Source of the DNA: Verrucomicrobiota bacterium
GTDB taxonomy: Bacteria > Verrucomicrobiota > Verrucomicrobiae > Limisphaerales > UBA11358
Direction: 5' to 3'
DNA: 19,719 nucleotides
NCBI GenBank assembly: GCA_014860005.1
Contig: JACZKP010000057.1
Span: 1-19,719 of the forward strand
Shown piece by piece: positions 1-7,649 of the stretch (positions within the stretch are counted from its first letter, which is position 1; each line of letters opens with the position of its first letter). The translations under genes were made by a program, and so were the position numbers. Under the pieces are notes generated by a model. It had not been told where the DNA came from. It did no database searches and saw nothing but the letters and a program-made list of their open reading frames with translations.

Positions 1-2265
1 GAACCGCCCCCGCTGCCGGAACCACCGACAGAACCTGAAATTCCAGCGGCGACCGAACCAGTGACCGAAATCGAGCCGCCGGCAAAAACCGACGGCGCGC
101 CCGCGCCAGTTGCAGAAGTTCCCCAGGTCGAACCGCCGACCGAGGTAGCGACCCCGCCACCTTCACCACCTCCGCCGCCGCTCCCGCCCCCGGCTCCGCC
201 GAAACCAAAAATCGGCGACAAAGTCGGATTCATCCAATTGCCACAAAGGCCCGCGGCCCGCACGACCGAACGCCCCGGCGGCGCGAAGCCACCTCCTCGG
301 CCAGCAGACCAAATCCGGACTGAATTTGTCCGGCGAGGAGATTCGCGTGGTGGTCGCGGAGCATCCCCTTCGGGCGGTCCCGGGTCCAGAACCTCCGCGC
401 CACAAAGATCCGCTGGAGATGGAAAAGCCGCTGAAGGCCCGAAGTCTCCGGCTAGAGTGCTGCTGCCGGCGGATGCCCAACTGATCACCATCAAACCGCC
501 AATCGTCGTGCGCGAATTGGCCGACCAACTCAAGCAAAAGCCGTTCAAGATCATTGCGGATTTGATGGAGTCGGGCGTGTTTGCCACCGTCAACCAGGCC
601 ATTGACGAGAAGATCGCTCAACAAATTTGCGCGAAATATGGATTCCGCTTCGAGGTCGAAAAACGCGAGCGCGGCGGCGGCATTGTTCATGCCCCCAAAC
701 CGCCCGTCGTCCAGGAGGAAGAGGACAAACCGGAGACGCTCAAACCCCGTCCGCCGGTCGTCACCATCATGGGCCACGTGGACCACGGCAAAACCACTCT
801 GCTTGACGGCATTCGCAAGTCCAACGTCGCGGCGGGTGAATCCGGCGGCATCACCCAACATATCGGCGCCTACACCATTTCCTTCCCCCATCCGGAGCGC
901 AAAAAGGAGCTGGCCCAGATCACGTTTCTCGACACGCCCGGTCATGCCGCGTTCAGTTCCATGCGCGCTCGCGGTGCGAATGTGACGGACATCGTTGTTT
1001 TGGTGGTGGCGGCCAATGACGGTGTCATGCCGCAAACCCTCGAAGCCTTGAGCCATGCTCGGGCCGCCAAGGTGCCCATCATTGTGGCGGTCAACAAAGT
1101 TGATCATCCCAACGCCAATCCCATGCGGGTCCGGCAACAGTTGCAGGACAAGGGGCTGGTGCCGGACGACTGGGGCGGCGACACGATTTTCACCGACGTC
1201 TCGGCCCTCACGAAACAGGGCGTGGATAAACTCATCGAGATGATCCTTCTTCAGGCCGACCTGCTGGAGTTGAAGGCAAATCCCGACCGTTGCGCCAAAG
1301 GCAACGTCATCGAATCCGGGCTGGAGCCCGGTGGGCCGATCGCCACCGTGCTGGTGCGCAAGGGCACGTTACGTGTGAGTGACGTGATCATTTGCGGGCA
1401 GTATTACGGCAAGGCCCGCGCACTGATCAACGAGGAAGGCAAACGGCTCAAGGACGCCGCGCCGTCGGTGGCCGTAAAAGTCCTGGGACTCAACGGCGTG
1501 CCGGAGGCTGGCATCGAGTTCAGTGTGGTCGAAAGCGAACGCACCGCGCGGGAACTCGCCGAAAAGCGCGGCCAACAATTCAAAGCCCAGAGCCTGGAAG
1601 CCCGCTCCAAGATCACGCTCGAAAACCTCTTCGCCACGCTTGATTCCCAGCAAAGCAAAGTTCTCAAGATTGTCGTCAAAGCCGACACTCAGGGTTCTGT
1701 GGAAGCCATCGCGGACGCGCTCAAAAAGATCGAGTCCGAGAAAGTCACGTTGGAAATCATCCACCACGCGGTTGGCACCATTACCGAATCCGATGTAGCC
1801 CTGGCTGCGGCCTCCAGCGCCGTGATTCTCGGTTTCCACACCCGGGTGGACAGCGGCGTCGCCGACCATGCCAAGCACGAAGGCGTGCAGATCAAACTCT
1901 ACGCCATCATTTACGAATTGATTGACCAGGTGAAGGAAGCCATGGCCGGCCTCCTCGACCCGGACACAAGAGAAGTGATTACCGGCGTCGCCGAAGTGCG
2001 CCAGATATTCGAATTATCCAAGGGCACCCCGGTCGCCGGTTCAATGGTCACCTCCGGTCGCATCGTGAAGGGCAAGGTCCGCGTGCGGCGTCGACGGGAG
2101 GTCATTTACGAGGGCGTCACGCAATCACTGCGGCGCTTTCAGGATGAAGTCAACGAAGTGCGCGCCGGCATGGAATGCGGCATCCGCATCGAAGGCTTCA
2201 GCGATATTCAAGTGGGCGACGCAGTCGAGTGTTACAGCATCGAGAAAGTGGCGGCCAAACTGTAA
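1..2265 (+). CDS. infB: Translation initiation factor IF-2 (5' end outside window)
   Basis: IF-2 is the GTPase that brings initiator fMet-tRNA to the 30S subunit and promotes 50S joining. The frame is open from base 1 with no start, so the true N-terminus lies upstream and 754 residues are visible. Residues 1-155 are a low-complexity Pro/Glu/Ala/Arg linker. An IF2_N domain follows at about 165-222. The G domain shows G1 GHVDHGKT at residue 258, the switch region [11 protein letters not shown]3 DTPGH at residue 311 and G4 NKVD at residue 365. Domains II, III and the fMet-tRNA-binding C-terminal domain complete the protein, which ends at TAA 2263. It leads an operon with rbfA, nrnA, truB and ribF, a widely conserved order. 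All GTPase motifs are intact. The long Pro-rich N-terminus is common in large bacterial IF-2 forms. Confidence 0.98.
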   Translation, partial: EPPPLPEPPTEPEIPAATEPVTEIEPPAKTDGAPAPVAEVPQVEPPTEVATPPPSPPPPPLPPPAPPKPKIGDKVGFIQLPQRPAARTTERPGGAKPPPRPADQIRTEFVRRGDSRGGRGASPSGGPGSRTSAPQRSAGDGKAAEGPKSPARVLLPADAQLITIKPPIVVRELADQLKQKPFKIIADLMESGVFATVNQAIDEKIAQQICAKYGFRFEVEKRERGGGIVHAPKPPVVQEEEDKPETLKPRPPVVTIMGHVDHGKTTLLDGIRKSNVAAGESGGITQHIGAYTISFPHPERKKELAQITFLDTPGHAAFSSMRARGANVTDIVVLVVAANDGVMPQTLEALSHARAAKVPIIVAVNKVDHPNANPMRVRQQLQDKGLVPDDWGGDTIFTDVSALTKQGVDKLIEMILLQADLLELKANPDRCAKGNVIESGLEPGGPIATVLVRKGTLRVSDVIICGQYYGKARALINEEGKRLKDAAPSVAVKVLGLNGVPEAGIEFSVVESERTARELAEKRGQQFKAQSLEARSKITLENLFATLDSQQSKVLKIVVKADTQGSVEAIADALKKIESEKVTLEIIHHAVGTITESDVALAAASSAVILGFHTRVDSGVADHAKHEGVQIKLYAIIYELIDQVKEAMAGLLDPDTREVITGVAEVRQIFELSKGTPVAGSMVTSGRIVKGKVRVRRRREVIYEGVTQSLRRFQDEVNEVRAGMECGIRIEGFSDIQVGDAVECYSIEKVAAKL

Positions 2266-2369
2266 TCCGCCATCCTGTTGCCATGCGCCAGTGCCTTCAG
2301 TACAACCTTTCGTCCGGGGTGCAACAAAGCGTCGCCCGCCGGATCATCTGATTTTCCCGCTGCACCACC

Positions 2370-2741
2370 ATGCCTTCTCTCAGACTTCAACGCGTGCGCG
2401 AACTGCTGAAGCGCGAAATTGGCGAAGCCCTTCGCCGCGAGTTTCCCGTGAGCGAAGTCGGTCTTGTGTCGGTCAACGACGTAATCGTGGCGGGTGACTT
2501 GAAGTCCGCCACCGTGTTCCTGAGCATCCTCGGCACCCCCGACCAGCAAAAGCGCGGCTTTGCGCAAGTGCTGGAACACCGCGGCCGTGTGCAAAGCCTC
2601 GTCGCCCGCGCGGTCGTGTTGAAATACTTCCCCAAACTTCGGTTCGTCATGGACGACTCGGTCGTGCGGGGCAATCGGGTCCTCGCCATCATCGAGGACC
2701 TGGAAAAAGTCAACCCGACGGAGCCTGACGAAGACGAATAG
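2370..2741 (+). CDS. rbfA: Ribosome-binding factor A
   Basis: A 123-residue protein of normal RbfA length. RbfA is a small KH-fold factor that binds the 30S subunit during late 16S rRNA maturation and cold adaptation. The N-terminus LQRVRELLKREIGEAL and the segment VGLVSVNDVIVAGDLKSATV match the family, as does the pattern LKYFPKLRFVMDDSV near the C-terminus. The tail is acidic (EPDEDE). It follows infB after 104 bases in the classical infB-rbfA order. The ATG at 2370 is preceded by a pyrimidine-rich stretch with no clear Shine-Dalgarno sequence, so the start rests on the family N-terminus. Confidence 0.96.
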   Translation: MPSLRLQRVRELLKREIGEALRREFPVSEVGLVSVNDVIVAGDLKSATVFLSILGTPDQQKRGFAQVLEHRGRVQSLVARAVVLKYFPKLRFVMDDSVVRGNRVLAIIEDLEKVNPTEPDEDE

Positions 2742-2747
2742 TTCCCT

Positions 2748-2785
2748 GGGAATCCTCGAAGGTTTCAGCCTCCTTCAGGATTCCC
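2748..2785 (+). promoter_or_regulatory. Strong hairpin in the rbfA-nrnA gap
   Basis: A perfect 9-bp stem (gggaatcct at 2748-2756 with aggattccc at 2777-2785) continues, after one bulged C at 2757, into a 5-bp stem (gaagg 2758-2762 with ccttc 2772-2776) around a 9-base loop. It begins 7 bases after the rbfA stop and ends 12 bases before the nrnA ATG. No T-run follows, so it is not an ordinary intrinsic terminator. It could be an RNA processing site, an mRNA stabiliser or a translation control element. The structure is seen; the role is not known. Confidence 0.6.
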
Positions 2786-2797
2786 GGCCAACACTTG

Positions 2798-3781
2798 ATG
2801 AAATCCTATCCCAAGATTGTGGACCGCATTCTCGAAGTCATTCGGGAAAGCGCCACGATTTGCGTCGTCGGTCACGTCCGCCCCGACGGCGATTGCATCG
2901 GTTCTCAACTTGGCCTGACGCTGGCCCTGCGCGCGGAGGGCAAGCAGGTGGTTTGCTGGAACGAAGATTCCGTTCCGCAGAAGTACCGTTTCCTCGACCC
3001 GGATCGGAACTTTGAGAAGCCGCGCGCGGGCGGACAGTTTGACCTCGTCATCGCGACCGATTGCGCGAGCTTTGAGCGCCTCGGGAAGGCCGGCGAATGT
3101 GCCGCGCAGCGGAAACGGCTCATCAACATTGACCACCATGCAAGCAACACCCGTTACGGTGATCTGAACTGGATCTCCGCGCGCGAGCCTTCCACCGGCG
3201 AACTCATTTTCCGATTGTTGAAAATTGCGCGCTGGCCCATCACCAAACAGATTGCCGACTGCCTGTTCACCGCCGTCTCCACTGACACCGGCTCCTTCCA
3301 ATACTCGACGACTCGCCCCAGCACGTTCCATGTCGGCGCAGAACTCGTCACCCGCGGCGCCAACCTCGCGAAGATCACGAACGAGGTGTATCAAAGTTAT
3401 CCCCTGTCGCGCGCGCGCCTGCTCAAGCACGTTTACAGCAAGTTCAAACTCACCCACAACGACCGGATCGCTTACTTCTGGCTGAAGAAGGCTGATCTCG
3501 CCCGCACCGGCGCGGAGAGCAACGATACGGAGGGTTTGATTGATCATGTTCGCGCCATTGAACCCGTCGTGGTTGCCTGTGTCTTTGAGGAGGTTGAACC
3601 GGAAGTCACACGCATCAGCCTGCGTTCCAAGAGCGACAAGGTGAACGTGAGTGATATCTGCGCTCAATTCGGCGGCGGGGGACACTTCGCCGCCGCAGGC
3701 GCACACATTCCCGGTCGCCCGCTCTCGGTCCAGCGTCGCGTCGTCGCCGCCATTCGCAAGGCCATCAACGCCGCTAAGTAA
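2798..3781 (+). CDS. nrnA: DHH-family phosphoesterase (NrnA-like oligoribonuclease / pAp phosphatase)
   Basis: A 327-residue DHH/DHHA1 phosphoesterase. Family members degrade short RNA oligonucleotides (nanoRNA) and dephosphorylate pAp, using two metal ions. The visible metal motifs are H26xxPDGD (VGHVRPDGDCIGSQ), ATDCASFERLG, the signature INIDHHASN and DTGSFQYSTT. The C-terminal DHHA1 substrate motif is FGGGGHFAAAG. A TTG lies immediately before the ATG at 2798; the ATG was chosen as the stronger codon giving the usual N-terminus. The location between rbfA and truB is the standard place for nrnA-type genes in many phyla. Family and general activity are firm, but substrate preference (nanoRNA versus pAp) cannot be told from sequence alone. 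Confidence 0.92.
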   Translation: MKSYPKIVDRILEVIRESATICVVGHVRPDGDCIGSQLGLTLALRAEGKQVVCWNEDSVPQKYRFLDPDRNFEKPRAGGQFDLVIATDCASFERLGKAGECAAQRKRLINIDHHASNTRYGDLNWISAREPSTGELIFRLLKIARWPITKQIADCLFTAVSTDTGSFQYSTTRPSTFHVGAELVTRGANLAKITNEVYQSYPLSRARLLKHVYSKFKLTHNDRIAYFWLKKADLARTGAESNDTEGLIDHVRAIEPVVVACVFEEVEPEVTRISLRSKSDKVNVSDICAQFGGGGHFAAAGAHIPGRPLSVQRRVVAAIRKAINAAK

Positions 3782-3788
3782 TTTTGCC

Positions 3789-4502
3789 ATGCAAGAATTC
3801 ACCGCGCTCGATGGCGCGCTCCTCATTGACAAACCTTCCGGACCGACGTCCCACGATGTCGTTGACGCCATCCGCCGCAAGTTCGGCATAAAAAAAGTTG
3901 GCCATTGCGGCACGCTTGATCCCAACGCCACCGGACTCTTGCTCATTGTTCTCGGTCGCGGCACCAAGCTCTCGGAGAAACTCATGTCCGATGACAAGGT
4001 TTACGAGGGCACGATCAAATTTGGCGAAGCCACTGACAGTTACGACGCCGATGGTGAACTCACTGCGTCCCTCCCTGTGCCGCCGCTGACGCTGGCCGAA
4101 TTGAACGAAGCCGCCGCAAGCTTCGTCGGCGACTTGATGCAGAAGCCGCCGATGGTTTCCGCTGTGAAGAAAGGCGGCATTCCGCTCTACAAACTGGCCC
4201 GTAAAGGTTTGGAGGTCGAACGGGAGGCACGCTTGATTCACGTCTATTCGTTTCGCTTCGCGGCGTATGACGAACCGGTCGGCCAATTTTCCGTCGCCTG
4301 CACCAAGGGCACTTATGTCCGCAGTCTGGCGCATGATCTGGGCGAAAAACTCGGCTGTGGCGCGCATCTGGCAACATTGCGGCGCACGGTGTCCGGCAAG
4401 TTCGACGTCACCAACGCCCTGCCGCTGGCGGCCATTCTGAAACTTACGACCGCGGAACTGGAGAAGCGCGTGATTCCCTTCTTAAAGCTCACCGGGACGT
4501 AA
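3789..4502 (+). CDS. truB: tRNA pseudouridine(55) synthase
   Basis: TruB isomerises U55 in the T-loop of tRNAs to pseudouridine. The 237-residue product begins with LDGALLIDKPSGPTSHDVV. It carries the catalytic motif GHCGTLDPNATG, with the nucleophilic aspartate at residue 44. Further TruB motifs are YEGTIKFGEATDSYDADGE, the MVSAVKKGGIPLYKLARKG segment and CTKGTYVRSLAHDLGEKLG. It lacks a long PUA extension and is at the short end for the family. The frame extends upstream to 3651 inside nrnA, but homology starts only at the ATG at 3789. That ATG lies 7 bases after the nrnA stop, suggesting coupled translation. Confidence 0.96.
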   Translation: MQEFTALDGALLIDKPSGPTSHDVVDAIRRKFGIKKVGHCGTLDPNATGLLLIVLGRGTKLSEKLMSDDKVYEGTIKFGEATDSYDADGELTASLPVPPLTLAELNEAAASFVGDLMQKPPMVSAVKKGGIPLYKLARKGLEVEREARLIHVYSFRFAAYDEPVGQFSVACTKGTYVRSLAHDLGEKLGCGAHLATLRRTVSGKFDVTNALPLAAILKLTTAELEKRVIPFLKLTGT

Positions 4503-4505
4503 TAA

Positions 4506-4579
4506 GATTAAGATTATGATTGCGATTAAGAGTAAGAGAGTTCGCGGCCCGAAACCGGCGCTTACTCTTCACCTTAATC
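4506..4579. repeat. Hexamer-like repeat and inverted repeat in the truB-ribF gap
   Basis: Four hexamers of the type gatt(aa/at/gc/aa) run from 4506 to 4529. The last unit (gattaag, 4524-4530) is complementary to cttaatc at 4573-4579. Just inside, agagtaag (4529-4536) is complementary to cttactct (4561-4568). The two stems overlap by two bases, so they are partly alternative. The gap otherwise shows no gene or clear promoter. It resembles the short-unit arrays at other gene borders in this window. Confidence 0.5.
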
Positions 4580-4589
4580 CGCACCCGCG

Positions 4590-5588
4590 ATGAAGCTGAT
4601 CCACTCAGCCAAAGCTCTCGCCGCCGGTCACCGAAAAATTTGCCTGGCCATCGGCGTATTCGACGGTGTGCATCTTGGCCACCAGCAAATCATCCGGCAA
4701 ACCATCGCTGACGCCCGCCAGCACGACGCCCTCGCGCTCGTGCTCACGTTTGATCGCCATCCGAATACCGTCGTCGCCCCGGATCGCGTGCCGCCGCTCA
4801 TCTATTCCCTGCCCCAGAAAATCCGCGCGATTGAATCCTTGGGCAGCGACGCACTGCTGTTGATCCACTTTGACCGCGCCTTCAGTGAGCAAACCGGAGA
4901 GACGTTCATCCGCCAGCTCGTACGCGACTTGGATGCCGCGCTCCAAAGCGTGTGCGTCGGGGCGGATTTTGTGTTCGGCCACAAACGCAGCGGCAACGTC
5001 GCCCTCCTCAAGCAACTCGGCGAAGAATTGCATTTCACCATGCACGGGCTGGCCGCTGTTTCGCTGGATGCACAAATCGTCAGCAGCACGCGCATCCGCG
5101 AAGCCATCCGCAGTGGCAACCTGGATGCCGCCAGCCAGATGCTCGGCCGGACTTACTCGCTCGCCGGCAAAGTCGTTCGTGGCGACCAACTCGGCCAGCA
5201 ACTCGGCTTCCCCACGGCGAATCTGGACACGACCGGCCTGCTGCTTCCGCCGAACGGCGTTTATGCCGCGCACGCCCAGCGTAGGACAGGCGTCGCGCCT
5301 GTCTCAAATCAGCCTCCTGCTCTGGGGAAAGAATGCGATGGAGACAGTCGCGACGCCTGTCCTGCGCACCGGGCCGTTCTGAACATCGGTTGCCGCCCTA
5401 CGCTTCAGCAACCCACGCCGGAACCGCGTCTGGAGGTGCATCTGCTGGATTTCAGCGGTGAGCTTTACGGTGAGGAACTCGAAGTCACTTTTGCAGATAA
5501 ACTTCGCGAAGAGCGCCGATTTCCAAACCTCGACGCGTTGAAATCTCAGATCGCCCAGGACATCGCGGACGCGCGCAGCCGGCTCTGA
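4590..5588 (+). CDS. ribF: Bifunctional riboflavin kinase / FAD synthetase with a repeat-derived insert
   Basis: RibF phosphorylates riboflavin to FMN and adenylates FMN to FAD. The N-terminal FAD synthetase domain shows IGVFDGVHLGHQ with the HLGH nucleotide-binding motif at residues 28-31, the segment CVGADFVFGHKRSGN, and SSTRIREAI. The C-terminal riboflavin kinase domain shows GFPTANL, NIGCRPT and LEVHLLDFSGELYGEELEV. At about residues 231-260, between the GVYAA strand and the NIGCRPT strand, there is an extra stretch containing RRTGVAPVSN and DGDSRDACP. It is encoded by a palindromic element (see 5279-5367). E. coli RibF has only a short turn here. The frame is intact, so the gene is probably functional. 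It is the last gene of the infB operon. Confidence 0.95.
   Translation: MKLIHSAKALAAGHRKICLAIGVFDGVHLGHQQIIRQTIADARQHDALALVLTFDRHPNTVVAPDRVPPLIYSLPQKIRAIESLGSDALLLIHFDRAFSEQTGETFIRQLVRDLDAALQSVCVGADFVFGHKRSGNVALLKQLGEELHFTMHGLAAVSLDAQIVSSTRIREAIRSGNLDAASQMLGRTYSLAGKVVRGDQLGQQLGFPTANLDTTGLLLPPNGVYAAHAQRRTGVAPVSNQPPALGKECDGDSRDACPAHRAVLNIGCRPTLQQPTPEPRLEVHLLDFSGELYGEELEVTFADKLREERRFPNLDALKSQIAQDIADARSRL
5279..5367. repeat. Palindromic element inserted in frame inside ribF
   Basis: The arms 5279-5305 and 5341-5367 are inverted copies matching at 25 of 27 positions, separated by 35 bases. Each arm is itself a hairpin. The left arm has an 8-bp stem GACAGGCG/CGCCTGTC around TCG. The right arm has the same layout with one T:C mismatch. 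The element is read as RRTGVAPVS...DGDSRDACP, the same frame and orientation as the element in the DUF58 gene at 8710-8791. Confidence 0.85.
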
Positions 5589-5709
5589 AGGGCCGACCAG
5601 AAGCACGCGTTAAAACCTGACTCCGCGTGTTGGTTCCCGTTCGACCGCTCAAATTCTCTTGAACACGCAGGCTGGCTTCGCTGTCCATCGGTCTGTAAAA
5701 TACGGAAAA

Positions 5710-6699
5710 ATGAACTCAGAAATCTCCGCCATCAACGCCGCCGTCAAGGAAGCTGCGGCGTTCACGCATCCCTTGTTCACTGAACTCGGCAAGGTCGTCA
5801 TCGGCCAGCAATACCTTGTCGAACGGCTGGTCATTGGTCTGCTCGCGAATGGCCACGTCCTCCTCGAAGGCGTGCCGGGCCTGGCCAAAACACTCTCCGT
5901 CAAATCGCTGGCCAATTGCATTCACGCCAAATTCTCGCGCCTGCAATTCACGCCTGACATGCTGCCCGCCGACGTCATCGGCACACAAATCTACAATCCG
6001 CAATCCGGCGGCTTCAGCACCCGCAAAGGACCGATCTTCGCCAACCTGATCCTGGCCGACGAAATCAACCGCGCGCCCGCCAAGGTGCAAAGTGCATTGC
6101 TCGAAGCCATGCAGGAAAAACAGGTCACCATCGGCGACCAGACCTACAAGCTCGACGAACCCTTCCTCGTGCTCGCCACGCAGAATCCCATCGAACAGGA
6201 AGGCACGTATCCGCTACCCGAAGCGCAGGTTGACCGCTTCATGCTCAAGCTCAAGATCGGTTACCCGTCGCGCGGCGAAGAGCGGCAGATTCTCGACCTC
6301 ATGGCGCGCACGACCGACACGCCCGTAACCCACGCCGTCGTCGAGCCGCAACAAATCCTCAAGGCGCGCGAAGTCATCAACGACATCTACATGGACGACA
6401 AGGTGAAGGAATACATCGTGGACCTCGTCTGCGCCACGCGCGAGCCGGAGACCTACAAGATCGAGGTGAAAGACTTCATCCAACTCGGCGCCTCCCCGCG
6501 CGCGACGATCTGCCTGACGCTCGCGGCCAAGGCCTACGCGTTCCTGAAAGGCCGCGGCTACGTGACGCCGCAGGACGTGAAAAGCATCGGCATGGACGTG
6601 TTGCGCCACCGCGTAGCCATCACCTACGAAGCCGAGGCCGAGGAAAAAACCAGCGAAACGGTCATCCAGAAAATCTTCGATGAACTGCCCGTGCCGTGA
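5710..6699 (+). CDS. MoxR-family AAA+ ATPase
   Basis: A 329-residue MoxR ATPase. Such proteins act as chaperone-like partners of VWA-domain proteins in maturing metalloenzymes or envelope complexes. Walker A is GVPGLAKT at residues 54-61 and Walker B is LADEINRAP with D117-E118. The sensor region ATQNPIEQEGTYPLPEAQ(V)DRF is typical of MoxR. The C-terminal lid contains GASPRATICL. A TTG at 5659 in the same frame gives a longer version, but the ATG at 5710 sits behind a weak purine-rich site (gga at 5704) and matches the family start. It opens the cluster followed by DUF58, a DUF4381-like protein and two VWA proteins, although later insertions now separate it from DUF58. Confidence 0.94.
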   Translation: MNSEISAINAAVKEAAAFTHPLFTELGKVVIGQQYLVERLVIGLLANGHVLLEGVPGLAKTLSVKSLANCIHAKFSRLQFTPDMLPADVIGTQIYNPQSGGFSTRKGPIFANLILADEINRAPAKVQSALLEAMQEKQVTIGDQTYKLDEPFLVLATQNPIEQEGTYPLPEAQVDRFMLKLKIGYPSRGEERQILDLMARTTDTPVTHAVVEPQQILKAREVINDIYMDDKVKEYIVDLVCATREPETYKIEVKDFIQLGASPRATICLTLAAKAYAFLKGRGYVTPQDVKSIGMDVLRHRVAITYEAEAEEKTSETVIQKIFDELPVP

Positions 6700-6729
6700 T
6701 CCGGTTGCATTGATCATGAATAAACCGGC

Positions 6730-6912
6730 ATGAAATCCAGACCATCATTCGGGTTCATTTTGGCCTCGGCTGTAGTGTTGTCTGTTGGAATCTGGCTACT
6801 GGTTACGGCTCTTCGGCCAGCAACTGCACACAAGGCCAAGATTGGTTTTAGCCATGAACCTTCATCGACTCCGGAAAGTTTCTTAACGAATCCTCCGGCG
6901 ACTAATCATTGA
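6730..6912 (+). CDS. Small putative single-span membrane protein
   Basis: A 60-codon frame starting at ATG 6730, 30 bases after the moxR stop. Residues 7-28 (FGFILASAVVLSVGIWLLVTAL) form a plausible membrane span or signal anchor after a short positive N-terminus. A polar Ser/Thr/Pro-rich tail follows. I do not recognise a family. The hydrophobic segment and position in the operon support a real gene. The short length and its place in a rearranged junction argue for caution. Confidence 0.4.
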   Translation: MKSRPSFGFILASAVVLSVGIWLLVTALRPATAHKAKIGFSHEPSSTPESFLTNPPATNH

Positions 6913-6924
6913 CGTTGGCTCACA

Positions 6925-6989
6925 ATGATTCCCCGCAAGATTCTAAAGAAAATCCGACTGATCGAGCTGCACCCGAACCGCAGCGTGCC
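6925..6989 (+). pseudogene. Decayed copy of the 5' end of the DUF58 gene
   Basis: The first 65 bases match the intact DUF58 gene start at 8139 at about 54 of 65 positions without gaps. The translation MIPRKILKKIRLIELHPNRS parallels MIPREILKKIRQIEIRTNRI. Similarity stops just before the palindromic element at 7003, and no further DUF58 motifs follow in this frame. It is read as a truncated duplicate or an original start left behind when the repeat and toxin-antitoxin block arrived. The open frame downstream is antisense to the toxin-antitoxin genes and is not a gene. Confidence 0.7.
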
Positions 6990-7002
6990 CGGGTTTGCGA
7001 CC

Positions 7003-7108
7003 GGAGCGCGGCTCTGTGAGCCGCAGCACTCTCGCTTGTGTGAGAACGTGAAGAACTCCGAACGCTTCCTGTCTTGCGCAGCCGCTGCGGGTCACAGACC
7101 CGCGCTCC
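7003..7108. repeat. Paired-hairpin palindromic element
   Basis: The arms 7003-7027 and 7084-7108 are inverted copies matching at 23 of 25 positions, with 56 bases between. Each arm folds alone: left CGGCTC/GAGCCG around TGT, right GCGGGTC/GACCCGC around ACA. The two differences between arms lie opposite each other within one arm's stem, so pairing is kept. The right arm ends two bases before the toxin stop codon (minus strand), so the element could also act as a 3' structure for the toxin-antitoxin transcript. Confidence 0.85.
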
Positions 7109-7110
7109 AT

Positions 7111-7413
7111 TCATTTCAGCCGTCGGCGCAGTTCCGCCGGATTCCGCGAACCGTGGAACACAGAAACGATGCCGATAAAGTCAGGCTCAATGCGGAAATA
7201 GACACTGTATTTTTTGAAGACTTCGACTTTGGCTATGCGAATTGTTTTGCTGACGAGCCTGAATCGTTCGGGGCTTTGCAGGATGTGCTGGAAGGTGGCG
7301 TGAATCTCGGCTTCAAACCGGTCGCCCAATCCGGGCTGTTGCTCGTCATACCACGCGACGGCATTTTCAAATTCGAGCCGCGCCTCCGCGTCGAAAATTA
7401 TTCGGCGGGACAT
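7111..7413 (-). CDS. RelE/ParE-family toxin
   Basis: A 100-residue protein of the RelE/ParE fold. Members are ribosome-dependent mRNA interferases (RelE) or gyrase poisons (ParE). Typical features are AEARLEFENAVAWYDEQQPGLG near the N-terminus, RFEAEIHATFQHILQSPERF and the C-terminal strands VFKKYSVYFRIEPDFIGIVSVFHGSRNP. The frame extends 16 codons upstream, but the Met at 7413 gives the family start MSRRIIFDAEA. It overlaps the upstream antitoxin gene by 16 bases, the usual arrangement for coupled expression. The sequence fits the ParE-like side better, but the target cannot be fixed by eye. Confidence 0.9.
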   Translation of the reverse strand: MSRRIIFDAEARLEFENAVAWYDEQQPGLGDRFEAEIHATFQHILQSPERFRLVSKTIRIAKVEVFKKYSVYFRIEPDFIGIVSVFHGSRNPAELRRRLK

Positions 7414-7640
7414 GAGCTGCCCTTGATTCGTTCCTTCAGTTCCGCACGAACCTGTTCCCAAGGAATGCCGCTGGCGGGATTGCGCCGCAGTTCCTCCCCG
7501 CGCCGTTCAAATTCAGCGAGTTGTTCCGGCGTAGGCTCAACGGTTGAATCACCGAACTCCAAATCAATTTCTTCGACAAGCTCGCGGCGCTCTGCTTCGG
7601 GCATACGCCGGAGTACTTCGAGGATTTCCGTCCTGCTCAT
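7398..7640 (-). CDS. Addiction-module antitoxin (Unstab_antitox-like)
   Basis: An 80-residue antitoxin of the putative addiction module component family, which pairs with RelE/ParE toxins. The N-terminal helix ILEVLRRMPEAERRELVEEI and the segment TPEQLAEFERRGEELRRNPASG followed by IPWEQVRAEL match the family pattern. The C-terminal half normally wraps the toxin. It overlaps the toxin gene by 16 bases and lies 9 bases after the double-length antitoxin gene, so the three form one minus-strand operon inside the plus-strand MoxR/Bat cluster. Confidence 0.85.
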   Translation of the reverse strand: MSRTEILEVLRRMPEAERRELVEEIDLEFGDSTVEPTPEQLAEFERRGEELRRNPASGIPWEQVRAELKERIKGSSCPAE

Positions 7641-7649
7641 GGCGGCAAT

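Noticed and set aside
163..1137. 324-codon open frame on the minus strand across infB
   Set aside because: It is antisense to a clearly conserved infB and has no family features; long antisense frames are expected in this GC-rich coding DNA.
2765..3997. 410-codon minus-strand frame across nrnA and truB
   Set aside because: It overlaps two well-supported genes and shows only antisense composition.
5659..5701. Possible promoter before moxR (ttgaac at 5659 and taaaat at 5696)
   Set aside because: The spacing of about 31 bases is far from the usual 16-18, so the boxes are unlikely to work together.
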